A stretch of DNA of 64,000 bases from JADJOY01 sp016713535 [NCBI: Deltaproteobacteria bacterium] (GTDB lineage Bacteria > JADJOY01), in the NCBI GenBank assembly GCA_016713535.1, contig JADJOY010000001.1, positions 40,593 through 104,592 of the forward strand, in the 5' to 3' direction. The notes under the pieces are model-generated. The model was not told the DNA's origin. It saw only the letters and a program-made list of their open reading frames with translations, and did not search any database. Shown piece by piece: positions 53,277-64,000 of the stretch (position 1 is its first letter; every line of letters starts with the position of its first letter). The position numbers were made by a program, and so were the translations under genes.

Positions 53277-53900
53277 ATGAGCGAGATGTCGAGCCCCACC
53301 CCGAGTTCCCCGGCCGCCCCGACGCTGCTCACGCTGACCAGCGTGGCTCGCGACAAGATCCGCGCGGTCCAGCAGGCCGAGAACCGCGCCGAGAGCGCCC
53401 TGCGCGTGAGCGTGGAGGAGGAGAGCGCCGCGGCGTGGCGCTACCACCTCTACTTCGTCGAGCCCAACGAGCGCACCCCCGACGACACCAGCTTCGACGT
53501 CGAGGGCATCCAGATCTTCGTCGACGACGAGAGCGCGGCCCGCCTGAGCGGCGCGACCCTCGACTACGTGGAGGAGCTCTCCGGCTCGTGGTTCAAGTTC
53601 GACAACCCGAACAAGCCGCCGCTCCTCGGCAACCCGATCGCCGCCAAGGTCCAGGAGCTGCTGGACGACAAGATCAACCCGCAGGTGGCGAGCCACGGCG
53701 GCCGGGTGATGCTCGCCGACGTGCAGGACACCAAGGTGTTCCTGCGCTTCGGCGGTGGCTGCCACGGCTGCGGCATGTCGGACGTGACGCTCAGACAGGG
53801 GATCGAGGTGATGATCCGCGAGGCGATCCCCGAGGTCACCGAGATCCTCGACACCACCGATCACACGAGCGGCGCCAACCCCTACTACCGCGGTCCCTGA
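53277..53900 (+). CDS. nfuA: NfuA-type iron-sulfur carrier protein
   Basis: A 207-residue Fe-S carrier. The N-terminal half (residues 20-105) resembles the A-type carrier fold without its cysteines (ALRVSVEEESAAAWRYHLYF, QIFVDDESAARLSG). The C-terminal half is a NifU-like domain with the cluster motif GGGCHGCGMSDVTLRQGIE. This two-part layout is that of NfuA, which delivers 4Fe-4S clusters to apoproteins, especially under stress. ATG follows TTGGAGGAG. It is upstream of a Rieske oxygenase gene, which needs a 2Fe-2S cluster. Confidence 0.88.
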   Translation: MSEMSSPTPSSPAAPTLLTLTSVARDKIRAVQQAENRAESALRVSVEEESAAAWRYHLYFVEPNERTPDDTSFDVEGIQIFVDDESAARLSGATLDYVEELSGSWFKFDNPNKPPLLGNPIAAKVQELLDDKINPQVASHGGRVMLADVQDTKVFLRFGGGCHGCGMSDVTLRQGIEVMIREAIPEVTEILDTTDHTSGANPYYRGP

Positions 53901-53974
53901 ACGAGCCCGCGAGCGGCGGCGACGGTTCCCCCGCGCACCGCTGTGCTACTCTCGAATTCCCCCGGAGGAGACCG

Positions 53975-54175
53975 ATGAGCCCGAACGGCTTGGCGCGAAT
54001 CTCCGACGCCGACGTGGTCTCGATGATCCTGCTCGGCAAGCGTGGCATCTCGTCACGCTACGTGGCCCGGGTGTTCTCGCGCTTGCGAGGCATCGCGCTC
54101 ACGGCCGCCGACGTCGAGCGCGTGGCGCACTCGAAGGTGGCGGCGGTCAACCGCGCCGCCGCCAAGCGCAAGTAG
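53975..54175 (+). CDS. Small basic conserved-looking protein
   Basis: A 66-residue protein after a strong CGGAGGAG site. It is predicted to be two or three helices (ARISDADVVSMILLGKRGIS, RYVARVFSRLRGIALTAAD) with a lysine-rich end. The spacing resembles a small helix-turn-helix, but no family was recognised. It lies between nfuA and the Rieske gene in the same direction, 74 and 24 bp apart. Confidence 0.55.
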   Translation: MSPNGLARISDADVVSMILLGKRGISSRYVARVFSRLRGIALTAADVERVAHSKVAAVNRAAAKRK

Positions 54176-54199
54176 CTCGGGCCGGAACGGCTTCGGGAA

Positions 54200-55324
54200 A
54201 TGACCGCGCCCACTCGCCTGTCCGTCGACGAGCCGTCGTCCGCGCCCCACGCTTCGCGCACCACTCCCGCCTCTCGCTACCACGATCCGGCGTTCCTGGA
54301 CGCCGAGCTGGGCCAGGTCTTCCGCCGGGCGTGGATGGCCGCGTGCCCCGAGTACCGGGTGCGTGAGCCCGGGCGGCACTTCCTGTTCGAGGAGCTCGGC
54401 GAGTCGATCGTCATCACCCGCGACGAGCAGGGGAAGATCCGCGCGGTCCACAACTCGTGCCGCCACCGCGGTACCCGGCTGGTGTGCAAGGCCGGCAGGA
54501 CCCCGCACCTCAAGTGCGCCTACCACGGCTGGGTCTACTCGCACGACGGGCGGCTGCGCGAGGTGCCCGAGGGGGGTGGTTTCGAGAGCCTCGATCGCTC
54601 GAAGCTCGACCTGGTCCCGGTCCGCGCCGAGACCTTCGCCGGTCAGGTGTGGATCAACCTCGATCCGCAGGCACCGCCGCTCGCGGCCACGCTCGGCGGG
54701 ATCGACCGCGAGGTCGCGCACTACCGGCTCGAGGAGATGGAGCCGATCCAGCAGGCGGTGTGGGAGCTGCCGGTCAACTGGAAGGCGGTTCTGGACAACG
54801 CCACCGAGTACTACCACGCGCCGATCGTCCACAAGCAGACCATCGACGCCCACGTCGGCGCGACGCGTCCCGAGCTCGTCACCTACGGCGACCACACCCG
54901 CCAGACGCTGCCGATCGCGCCCTACGAGTGGCGGCGCTGGGTCGACCTCAGGACCTCGCGCGGCGGTCCGTACACCGACAAGCAGCTCGAGTGCATCCAC
55001 AAGTACCTGATCTTCCCCAACACGCTGCTCAACGTGTTGCCCTACCACCTCACGGTCTTCCAGACGTTCCCGATCGACGCCGAGCGCTGCCGTTTCCACT
55101 ACGTGTTCTTCAAGCGCCGCGGCGCGCGCGGGCTCGAGTGGCTGCGCGCCTACGCGACCTGGGCGGCCTCGCGCTACATCCTGCGCGAGGACGTGGTGAT
55201 CCTGCACCTCTTCCAGCAGGGGGTGCGGAGCGGGCGCACGCCCGAGCACGTGTTCCACCAATACGAGTCGGCGATCCTTCACCATGAGCGGGCGCTGACC
55301 CGATGGATCGAGGGGCGCGTCTGA
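54200..55324 (+). CDS. Rieske non-heme iron oxygenase, alpha subunit
   Basis: A 374-residue ring-hydroxylating-type oxygenase. The Rieske 2Fe-2S ligands are visible in NSCRHRG and LKCAYHGWVY (CxH...CxxH). The mononuclear iron site is in NATEYYHAPIVHKQ, with the acidic residue expected downstream. It needs a reductase or ferredoxin partner, not present next to it. Substrates range from aromatics to sterols and quaternary amines (choline or carnitine-type); the single-subunit architecture here fits the latter groups as well. Its stop overlaps the start of the peptidase gene by 22 bp. Confidence 0.88.
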   Translation: MTAPTRLSVDEPSSAPHASRTTPASRYHDPAFLDAELGQVFRRAWMAACPEYRVREPGRHFLFEELGESIVITRDEQGKIRAVHNSCRHRGTRLVCKAGRTPHLKCAYHGWVYSHDGRLREVPEGGGFESLDRSKLDLVPVRAETFAGQVWINLDPQAPPLAATLGGIDREVAHYRLEEMEPIQQAVWELPVNWKAVLDNATEYYHAPIVHKQTIDAHVGATRPELVTYGDHTRQTLPIAPYEWRRWVDLRTSRGGPYTDKQLECIHKYLIFPNTLLNVLPYHLTVFQTFPIDAERCRFHYVFFKRRGARGLEWLRAYATWAASRYILREDVVILHLFQQGVRSGRTPEHVFHQYESAILHHERALTRWIEGRV

Positions 55325-56721
55325 CGCCGCGCTCGCGGCGCGCGTTCCTGGGCGCGCTCGCGACGCTCGGCGCCGGCGCTTGCGCCGCGACTCGCTGGCT
55401 TCCGTGGCAGGGGCCGGGCGCGCCGGGCGCCGCGCCGCCGCCCGACGATCTGCTCGCGCTCGCGGCGCGCTTCGTCGAGATCGGGGAGCGCGGGCGCCGC
55501 GATGGATCCTTGTGGGGACGCCTCGGCGGGTCGCCCGAGGAGAGCGCGGCGGCGGAGCTACTGACGGGGGCGCTCGCGCCCTACGTGGACGGCGTCGCCG
55601 CCGAGGGCTTCGAGCTCACCGCGACCCGCCCGCGGCGCTGGTCGCTCGTGCTCGGCGGCGTGCCGCTGGCGAGCGCGATGCCGGCGCCGGTCGATGCGCG
55701 CTTCCCGGAGGGGCCGGTCGAGGCGCCGATCGTCGTCGTCGCCGGGGAGGGCGACTGGTCGCGGGTGAGTGGGGCGTGGGCCTACGTGGCCGCTACCATG
55801 AAGGGCACCCCCGCGCTCAACTCGGTGCGCGACGGTAAGCTCTACGATCGCGCCCTCGAGGCCGGCGCCCGCGGCTTCGTGTTCTCGCTGCCGATGCCGC
55901 CGGGCACCTGGCGGGTCGTGCCGCCGGTCGACAAGGCGTACGCACTCGGCGACTCGCGGTTCCCCGATGGCCGTCGCCCGATCCCCGGCTTCTGCGTCGA
56001 CGCCGAGGACGGCGCGCGCATCGCCGCGGCCGCAGGGCATGTGCTGGTGGGAGCGGTCGAGGCCGACGAGCGCGACCGTTTCACGGCGGCCAACGTCGTG
56101 GCGCGAGTCGCGGGTGAGCTACCGGCGACCCTCGCGGTGATGAGCCACCTCGACGGCTTCTTCAGCGCCGCCAACGACAACGCGAGCGGCCTGGCGACGC
56201 TGGTCGGGCTGGCGCGGCGGATCCACGCGGTGCGGGCGCGTGGCGCCCGCACCGCGAGCTTCGAGCTGGTGGGGCTCGCGGCGCACCACGACGGTGGCGC
56301 CGGGATGCGCGCGTTCCAGGCGCGCGACCCGGCGCGCTTCGCGTCGCTCGCGGGGATCGTGCTGATCGAGCACACCGACGGGCTCGCGGGGAACGAGCGC
56401 GCCGCGGCGGGCTGGCCCGCGGACTTCAACGACAAGCGCCAGGCGTTCCTGGGGAACGAGCCGTGGCCCGAGATCGAGGCGGCGCTGCCCGAGCTGGTGC
56501 GAGCCTCCGAGCTCATGCCCGCCGCTCCGGTCACCGCCCACGCGTGCATCAGCGATCTGCTGGTGGTGTGCGACCGCCTGCCGACCTTCACGCTGATCCA
56601 GGCCCCGCCCTACTACCACACCGATCACGACACGCTCGACAAGATCTCCCGCGCGGGGATCGAGCACGCGGTGGACTTCCACCTGCGGCTGCTCGAGCGC
56701 GCGGGCTTCGTCGTGGGTTGA
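55303..56721 (+). CDS. Exported M28-like metallopeptidase
   Basis: A 472-residue protein with a twin-arginine-type N-terminus (SRRAFLGALATLGAGAC) that also presents a possible lipobox cysteine. The catalytic domain has MSHLDGFFSAANDNASGLAT (zinc ligand His and bridging Asp, with the D-N motif), LVGLAAHHDGGAG and a late YYHTDHDTLDKI. These are the features of M28 aminopeptidases, and the fold often acts on N-terminal residues or related amides. The start ATG at 55303 lies 22 bp inside the Rieske gene. A location across the inner membrane is inferred. Confidence 0.8.
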   Translation: MDRGARLTPRSRRAFLGALATLGAGACAATRWLPWQGPGAPGAAPPPDDLLALAARFVEIGERGRRDGSLWGRLGGSPEESAAAELLTGALAPYVDGVAAEGFELTATRPRRWSLVLGGVPLASAMPAPVDARFPEGPVEAPIVVVAGEGDWSRVSGAWAYVAATMKGTPALNSVRDGKLYDRALEAGARGFVFSLPMPPGTWRVVPPVDKAYALGDSRFPDGRRPIPGFCVDAEDGARIAAAAGHVLVGAVEADERDRFTAANVVARVAGELPATLAVMSHLDGFFSAANDNASGLATLVGLARRIHAVRARGARTASFELVGLAAHHDGGAGMRAFQARDPARFASLAGIVLIEHTDGLAGNERAAAGWPADFNDKRQAFLGNEPWPEIEAALPELVRASELMPAAPVTAHACISDLLVVCDRLPTFTLIQAPPYYHTDHDTLDKISRAGIEHAVDFHLRLLERAGFVVG

Positions 56722-56725
56722 CGCT

Positions 56726-56752
56726 GCGGGCGGGGGCGAACCCCTCCCCTAC
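56726..56752 (-). repeat. GTAG-type REP-like hairpin
   Basis: On the minus strand GTAG precedes GGGAGGGG, loop TTCG and CCCCCGCCCGC, the same layout as the tandem units at 25768-25898. Confidence 0.65.
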
Positions 56753-56789
56753 GGCGGGGCCCCGCGTTCGCCGGACGCCGATGGAGGCG

Positions 56790-57060
56790 GCGCGGTCCCT
56801 CGCGCCGCGCGGCGCTCTGGCTCCCCGAGGGACAGGTGGGCCTCCCGCGGTCTCGTTCTCGCGCGAGGGTGGTCGAGCGCGGAACGAACGGACTCGTCGA
56901 GTGGCGCGTCGCGGCGAGCCTGCGAAGAGATCGAGCGAGGGCGAAACGCCGCGGGGGGCCATCCCCCGTCGCCGGGCCTACGCGGCCTCCGTGAGCGACC
57001 CAGACGGAAAGCGTCACAGCCTCAGCGCAACACCACGAGCGTGAGCCGAGTGCCTCAGAG
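56790..57060 (+). repeat. Interspersed element, copy D (diverged)
   Basis: Shares with 63628-63962 the blocks GCGGTCCCTCGCGCCGCGC, the complementary CGAGGGAC arm, a hairpin ending CCATCCCCCGTCGCCGGG, and CGACCCAGACGGAA. The GTAG foot of hairpin 1 is lost in this copy. Confidence 0.6.
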
Positions 57061-57245
57061 GTGGGCCCCGCGCGGACGCGGGAAGCGGGCGACGCGCAGA
57101 AGGTCGATCGTCCCGCGCCAGCGGCGCGCGCCGCTTCGCGGCGGCCTATGGGGTGGGGCCCCGGCCGGATTTACTCCGGCCGGGGCGGGTCTTGACGAAG
57201 ACCCCGCGGAACGGAGCGCGGGGGCTGGAACAGCCCCCGAAAAAC

Positions 57246-58382
57246 TCAGCCCAGCTCGACGCGGTTGCGGCCGGCGCGCTTGGCGCGGTAGAGCGCCGCG
57301 TCGGCGCGCCTCAGCAGCGCATCGAAGTCGGGGTCGTCGGGGGCGAGCTCGGCGCACCCCGCGCTCAGCGTCAGCGCGACGGCGGTGCTGCCGACGGGGA
57401 TCGTCGCTGCGGCGATCGCCGCTCGCACCCGCTCGGCGGCCGCGACCGCGGCGCCCCGGTCGGTCTCGGGCAGCACGATCGCGAACTCCTCGCCGCCGAG
57501 CCGGCCGAGGGTGTCGTTGCGCCTCAGGTGCTTGTCGATCCGCGACGGGAAGACCCTCAGCACCTGATCGCCGCCGTGGTGGCCGTGGCGGTCGTTGATC
57601 TGCTTGAAGTGGTCGAGGTCGAACATGATCACCGAGAGCGCGTGGCCGTAGCGCCGGGCGCGTGCCACCTCGGCCTCGGCAAGATCGAGGAAGCGCCGGC
57701 GGTTGAAGACCCCGGTGAGCGGATCGGTGGTTGCCGCGGTCTCGAGCTCGACCTCGAGGGAGAACGCACGCCGCGCGTCGCGCTCGAGCAGGATGGCGAT
57801 CCCCATCGACAGCGCGCCGCCCATCACCAGGTAGTGGTTGGTGCTGAAGACCGTGAGCCACGGCTGGCCGGTGGCGAGCATGGCGAGGTTCGGGATCGCC
57901 ACGCCCAGCAGACACATCACGATCGCCGACATCGCCGTCGGCGAGACCGCGGGCGCCGCCATGATCACCAGCAGCGGGCCGCCGATGCCGATGTCGAAGC
58001 CCGACGGCAGGAGCGTGCAGATCAGCGACACGCACGCTGACGCGAAGGCGGAGGCGAACGGCACGAAGTACGGGATCAGCCGATGGAAGCCGGCGATCTG
58101 GGTGACGGGCACCAGCAGCAGGAAGAACCCGCACACCACCAAGCGGATGGTGAGCGTGATGCTCTCCCGATCGGGAGCGAGGTAGCGGTCGCGCAGGAAG
58201 AACGCCGCGAAGATGATGCTGGCGCCGATGCAGCCGAAGCGGATCGTGGGCAGCGCGCGCTCGATGCGGCGCTGGCGGAAGATGGCCTCGGTCGCGGCGT
58301 CGAACGTCCGGCCGCGGACGTGGGGCCGAGGCTTCGCGCCAACCGGCTGGGTCGCGGTCGGATTGAGGAGCGGGCGGTTCAA
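57246..58382 (-). CDS. Membrane-bound diguanylate cyclase (GGDEF)
   Basis: Makes cyclic di-GMP from two GTP. A 378-residue protein: about five or six membrane helices (residues 50-215, for example FGCIGASIIFAAFF, LVVCGFFLLLVPVTQIAG, SPTAMSAIVMCLLGV) and a C-terminal GGDEF domain with DPLTGVFNRRRF, FDLDHFKQINDRHGH and the active GGEEF. RRND five residues before GGEEF is the RxxD inhibitory I-site, so product feedback is likely. The TTG start overlaps the stop of the receiver gene (TTGA); an open frame further upstream is arginine-rich and unlikely. Last gene of the signalling operon. Confidence 0.92.
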   Translation of the reverse strand: MNRPLLNPTATQPVGAKPRPHVRGRTFDAATEAIFRQRRIERALPTIRFGCIGASIIFAAFFLRDRYLAPDRESITLTIRLVVCGFFLLLVPVTQIAGFHRLIPYFVPFASAFASACVSLICTLLPSGFDIGIGGPLLVIMAAPAVSPTAMSAIVMCLLGVAIPNLAMLATGQPWLTVFSTNHYLVMGGALSMGIAILLERDARRAFSLEVELETAATTDPLTGVFNRRRFLDLAEAEVARARRYGHALSVIMFDLDHFKQINDRHGHHGGDQVLRVFPSRIDKHLRRNDTLGRLGGEEFAIVLPETDRGAAVAAAERVRAAIAAATIPVGSTAVALTLSAGCAELAPDDPDFDALLRRADAALYRAKRAGRNRVELG

Positions 58383-58762
58383 GCGGACCGGCCGCGCTCG
58401 AGGAGGGTCGAGACGGTGCGCGCGAAAGTCGCGGTCTCGATCGGCTTGGTGATGTAGCCGTCGCATCCCGCCGCCGCGGCGCGGTCCTCGTCACCCTTCA
58501 TCGCATGCGCCGTGAGGGCGACGATCGGCACCGCCCGGAACCGCGGGTCGGCGCGCAGGATCCGGGTGGCGGCGAGCCCGTCCATCCCGGGCAGGGAGAT
58601 GTCCATCAGGATGATGCTCGGCGACTGGGCGCGCGCCACCTGGATCGCGCGTTCGCCGGAGTCGGCCTGACACACCTCGAAGCCCGCGACCTCGAGCAGG
58701 TCGGTGGCGAGCTCGCGGTTGAGCGCCTGGTCCTCCACCAGCAAAACCTTCTCTCCGGCCAT
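58379..58762 (-). CDS. Stand-alone receiver (DivK-like) response regulator
   Basis: A 127-residue receiver domain: LVEDQALNRELA, phosphoacceptor Asp in ILMDISLPGMDG, ALTAHAM and ITKPIE. The AHAM and KPIE details are typical of DivK-like regulators that take phosphate from hybrid kinases. It is eight bases behind the hybrid kinase gene and overlaps the diguanylate cyclase gene, so it probably links kinase activity to cyclic di-GMP. Confidence 0.92.
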   Translation of the reverse strand: MAGEKVLLVEDQALNRELATDLLEVAGFEVCQADSGERAIQVARAQSPSIILMDISLPGMDGLAATRILRADPRFRAVPIVALTAHAMKGDEDRAAAAGCDGYITKPIETATFARTVSTLLERGRSA

Positions 58763-58770
58763 GGCGACCC

Positions 58771-61832
<3,062 letters not shown>

Positions 61833-61873
61833 GCGCGGCGAAGGTCGAGAGAGCGACGGCGGGGAGCGGCCGG

Positions 61874-63487
61874 TCAATCCGCGCCACTGAGCGCCAGCTT
61901 GTTGCGGGCCATCTTGCCGAGCTTGGTGCGGCCGCCCTTGGCGATCACGGCCTCGAGCAGCTCGATCCCGAGCGGCTGGCCGCGTTCCGCGAAGTGGAAG
62001 CCCACGTGGTAGAGGTCGTCGAGCGAGATCGCCTTGTCCTTGCGCAGCGCGGCGCCGACGTCGAAGCCGCGGCTCGCGAGCTGCGCAAGCGCCGACAGCG
62101 CCGCATCGCTGGGGCGCACGGCCCCACCGCGCTCGCGGCTCGCGCGCGCCAGCTCGAGGGACGCGCGCTGGTAGCGATCGTCGTCGCTCGCCTGATCGGC
62201 GCGGCACAGCACGCCGAGGGTGCGCAGGGCGTCGTCGGTGTGGTTGGCCTTGCGCTGCCTGGCGGCGAGGGCACGCAGCTCGTCCGCCACCGCGCCGGGA
62301 TCGGCCATGCGGGCGGCGTCGAGGATCGCCTCCGCGCCCGGCTCGCCGCTCGCGAGGCGCTCGAGGCCGGTCGAGCGAAGCTGCTTTCTGAGCGCGGGCG
62401 TGAGCTCGCGCAGGCGCGGTGCGAGCGCCCTGGCGAGGAGCTTGGCGCGGTCCGCGTCGGTGGCCGCGGCGAGCGCCTTCGCGAGCGCGGCGCCGACGTC
62501 GGGCTTGCCCGCGAGCAGCGTCACGGCGAGCTCGGCACGCCGCCGCTCGCCCCTCTCGACCACCGCGACCAGCACCTTGGCCGCGCCCGGATCCTTCTGG
62601 CGCCCGAGGTGCTCGATCGCGAGCCGCGCGCGGTCGAAGTCGGGATGGTCGGTGAGCTTCCGAATGCGTAGCGCCTGCTCGGCCGAGAGCGCGAGGCCGC
62701 CGAGCGTGAGCAGCGCGGTCTGCGCGAGCGCGCGGTCCTCGGCGCACGCCGCCGCCACGAGCGCGTCGATGAGCTCGGAGGTGGGAGTGGCGGAGCCCGT
62801 GAGCGCGAAGCGCAGCGCGATGATCGCCTCCTGGCGAACCGCGGGCGGCTGGTCGGCGGCGCGCGCGCAGTCGAGGAGCGTGGGGATGGCCTTCGGATCC
62901 TCGAGGAAGCCGAGCACCTTGACCGCCGCGGCCACCGCGCCTGGATGCTCGCCGACCTTGCGCTGCGCCTTCAGGAAGCGTTCGGTCTCGGCGAGGTATT
63001 TCCTGCGCTGCGCGGGATCGGCGGCGCGGACCTGCTGGCGGATGGCGAGTGCCGCCCGCGGATCCCCTCGGAGGCGAGCATGCCGTCGAGGAGCGCGGTG
63101 AACGCCTCGGCGCCGCCGAGCTCGCCGGAGCAGGCGGCTCAGCGCGCGTTGCTCGTCGGGCGCGGCTGCGCCCATGCGCTCGCGGACCAGCGGAACGATC
63201 GACTCGCCGATCGCCACCAGCGCGCGCTCGGCCGCCTGACGCACCTCGGGGTCGCGCGAGATCACGAGCGGCAGGATCGGGGGCGCGGCCTTCCGGGGGC
63301 CGAGTGATGCGAGCGCGTCGAGCGCGTGGCGCACCAGCACCGGCTCGTCGCTCGCGACCAGGCCGAGGAGGCCGTCCACCACCGCCGAGCCCTTGGCACC
63401 GATCGCACCGAGCACGATCGCCGCGGCGGCCCGGCGCTCGGTCGCCGGATCCGCCAGCAGCGCGACGATCTTGTCGACCTCGGTCAT
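61874..63487 (-). CDS. HEAT-repeat protein C, with two compensating indels
   Basis: About 537 residues of alpha-solenoid: HEAT units near the N-terminus (ATERRAAAAIVLGAIGAKG, VRHALDALASLGPRKAAP, VRQAAERALVAIGES) and less regular helices later. One extra base near 63125-63128 and one missing G in the run at 63064-63067 (plus-strand C4) put 21 residues out of frame; in the alternative frame this stretch reads GELGGAEAFTALLDGMLASE. No enzymatic motif. It is the first gene of the minus-strand operon, 41 bp before the hybrid kinase gene. A scaffold role for the signalling proteins is inferred. Confidence 0.72.
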   Translation of the reverse strand: MTEVDKIVALLADPATERRAAAAIVLGAIGAKGSAVVDGLLGLVASDEPVLVRHALDALASLGPRKAAPPILPLVISRDPEVRQAAERALVAIGESIVPLVRERMGAAAPDEQRALSRLLRRARRRRGVHRAPRRHARLRGDPRAALAIRQQVRAADPAQRRKYLAETERFLKAQRKVGEHPGAVAAAVKVLGFLEDPKAIPTLLDCARAADQPPAVRQEAIIALRFALTGSATPTSELIDALVAAACAEDRALAQTALLTLGGLALSAEQALRIRKLTDHPDFDRARLAIEHLGRQKDPGAAKVLVAVVERGERRRAELAVTLLAGKPDVGAALAKALAAATDADRAKLLARALAPRLRELTPALRKQLRSTGLERLASGEPGAEAILDAARMADPGAVADELRALAARQRKANHTDDALRTLGVLCRADQASDDDRYQRASLELARASRERGGAVRPSDAALSALAQLASRGFDVGAALRKDKAISLDDLYHVGFHFAERGQPLGIELLEAVIAKGGRTKLGKMARNKLALSGAD

Positions 63488-63627
63488 GGTTGGGTCCACG
63501 GTACGCGGGGATTTCCCGCGTCGCGGCGCCATCTTGCACGCGCCGGCCGGGCGCTCGCAAGGGCTCTCGTCCGGGGGCCCGCGGCGATGGATCGCGGGGG
63601 GCAGGCGAGGCGTGCGCCTCCAGGCAG

Positions 63628-63962
63628 GTGGTGGCTGCGCGGTCCCTCGCGCCGCGCCGGCCCAGCGAGGGACCGGTGGACCTCCAGCTCACGGGTCGCC
63701 GGTCGCGCGATCACCGCGCGCAACCCAGCCTTCGCCTCCACGGACGCAGCGGGGATCCGGAAGAGCCCGAGTGGACTCGTGGTCGCGCCGCGGGGGACGG
63801 AGCCCCCCGCGTTACGAAAGGCATCGTAGCGGCGGGGGTTCCATCCCCCGTCGCCGGGCCGACGCGGCTTCCGTGACCGACCCAGACGGAAGGATTCCCA
63901 GCCTCGGCGCGACGCCATGAACGAAGCGAAGTGACTTGGGAGGTGGGGCCCCGGCCGGATCC
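63628..63962 (+). repeat. Interspersed element, copy C (most complete)
   Basis: It contains GCGGTCCCTCGCGCCGCGC with a CGAGGGACC partner, a central BIME (63789-63853) and the flank CGACCCAGACGGAAGGATTC. Parts of it match copies at 31731-31840, 34262-34380 and 56790-57060. Confidence 0.65.
63789..63853. repeat. BIME copy C (inverted relative to A and B)
   Basis: Hairpin 2 (CGCGGGGG/CCCCCGCG, 63789-63811), TTAC, a ten-base spacer (GAAAGGCATC), GTAG (63826-63829) and hairpin 1 (CGGCGGGGG, loop TTCCAT, CCCCCGTCG, ending 63853). Confidence 0.8.
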
Positions 63963-64000
63963 GCGGTGACGGAGCACCGCGGCTCCAACGGACGGGGCGG

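Larger units (their letters stand above)
56722..57245. other. Repeat-filled intergenic region, no gene
   Basis: The 524 bases hold only repeats: a REP-like hairpin with CTAC foot (56726-56752), a longer diverged copy of the element also present at 63628-63962 (about 56790-57060), a perfect CCCCGGCCGGA/TCCGGCCGGGG stem (57159-57185) and a GGGGGCTG/CAGCCCCC hairpin (57220-57238) shared with 34195-34215. Confidence 0.65.
63488..64000. other. Repeat-rich end of window, no gene
   Basis: Upstream of HEAT protein C there is no supported coding sequence. The region is occupied by the interspersed element at 63628-63962, and its right end repeats the GGTGGGGCCCCGGCCGGAT string also found at 57153-57170. 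Confidence 0.6.

Noticed and set aside
57220-57238. GGGGGCTG/CAGCCCCC hairpin as the terminator of the diguanylate cyclase gene
   Set aside because: On the gene's strand the T-run comes before, not after, the hairpin; the stem also recurs at 34195, so it is classed as a repeat.

Overview
The window is GC-rich (about 70% or more) chromosomal DNA from a Gram-negative bacterium. The gene content suggests a deltaproteobacterial-type lineage (Myxococcota, Binatota or similar): a tmk-ricT-metG core, many HEAT-repeat proteins, two PilT-type ATPases, hybrid kinases, a WS/DGAT acyltransferase, an acyl-CoA dehydrogenase and CARDB surface proteins. This placement is inference. No rRNA, tRNA, CRISPR, phage or transposase gene was recognised.

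Layout. 1-7 kb: hexapeptide acyltransferase, B12-binding radical SAM enzyme, then tmk-ricT-metG. 7-13.6 kb: a small lipoprotein, a membrane protein, an ATP-dependent DNA ligase divergent from a TatD-radical SAM fusion, a degenerate histidine kinase with its receiver, and an acyl-CoA dehydrogenase. 13.8-18.7 kb: two paralogous HEAT proteins flank a 2-isopropylmalate synthase preceded by a complete leucine attenuator. 18.8-23 kb: an alkylsulfatase-like MBL lipoprotein, a sulfatase-fold protein and an LpxH-like phosphoesterase. 23-28 kb: a HEAT-PilT fusion and a second PilT with complementary active-site losses, then an FkbM methyltransferase. 28-31.2 kb: a four-gene minus-strand operon (methyltransferase, radical SAM, two membrane proteins). 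31-37 kb: DUF4499, WS/DGAT, a sulfotransferase-like protein, selO and a GHMP kinase. 37-47.5 kb: a zinc-ribbon TPR protein, tandem CARDB proteins, a nine-heme cytochrome and a beta-propeller phosphoesterase. 47.5-56.7 kb: a zinc-ribbon protein, a TlyA-RlmL-type methyltransferase fusion in a two-component operon, a desaturase, nfuA, a Rieske oxygenase and an M28 peptidase. 57-63.5 kb: a minus-strand signalling operon (HEAT protein, CHASE4-type hybrid kinase, receiver, GGDEF cyclase).

Two features cut across the map. First, the intergenic spaces carry REP-like palindromes with a GTAG or GGAG foot, some paired head to head as BIMEs. One of them supplies the C-terminus of the WS/DGAT protein. Second, seven genes carry in total about twelve small indels, mostly in C or G runs and often in compensating pairs. 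This looks more like residual long-read assembly error than true decay.

The most notable regulatory element is the leucine leader peptide, antiterminator and terminator upstream of a LeuA that lacks its leucine-sensing domain. The most notable protein pair is the HEAT-PilT and PilT pair.
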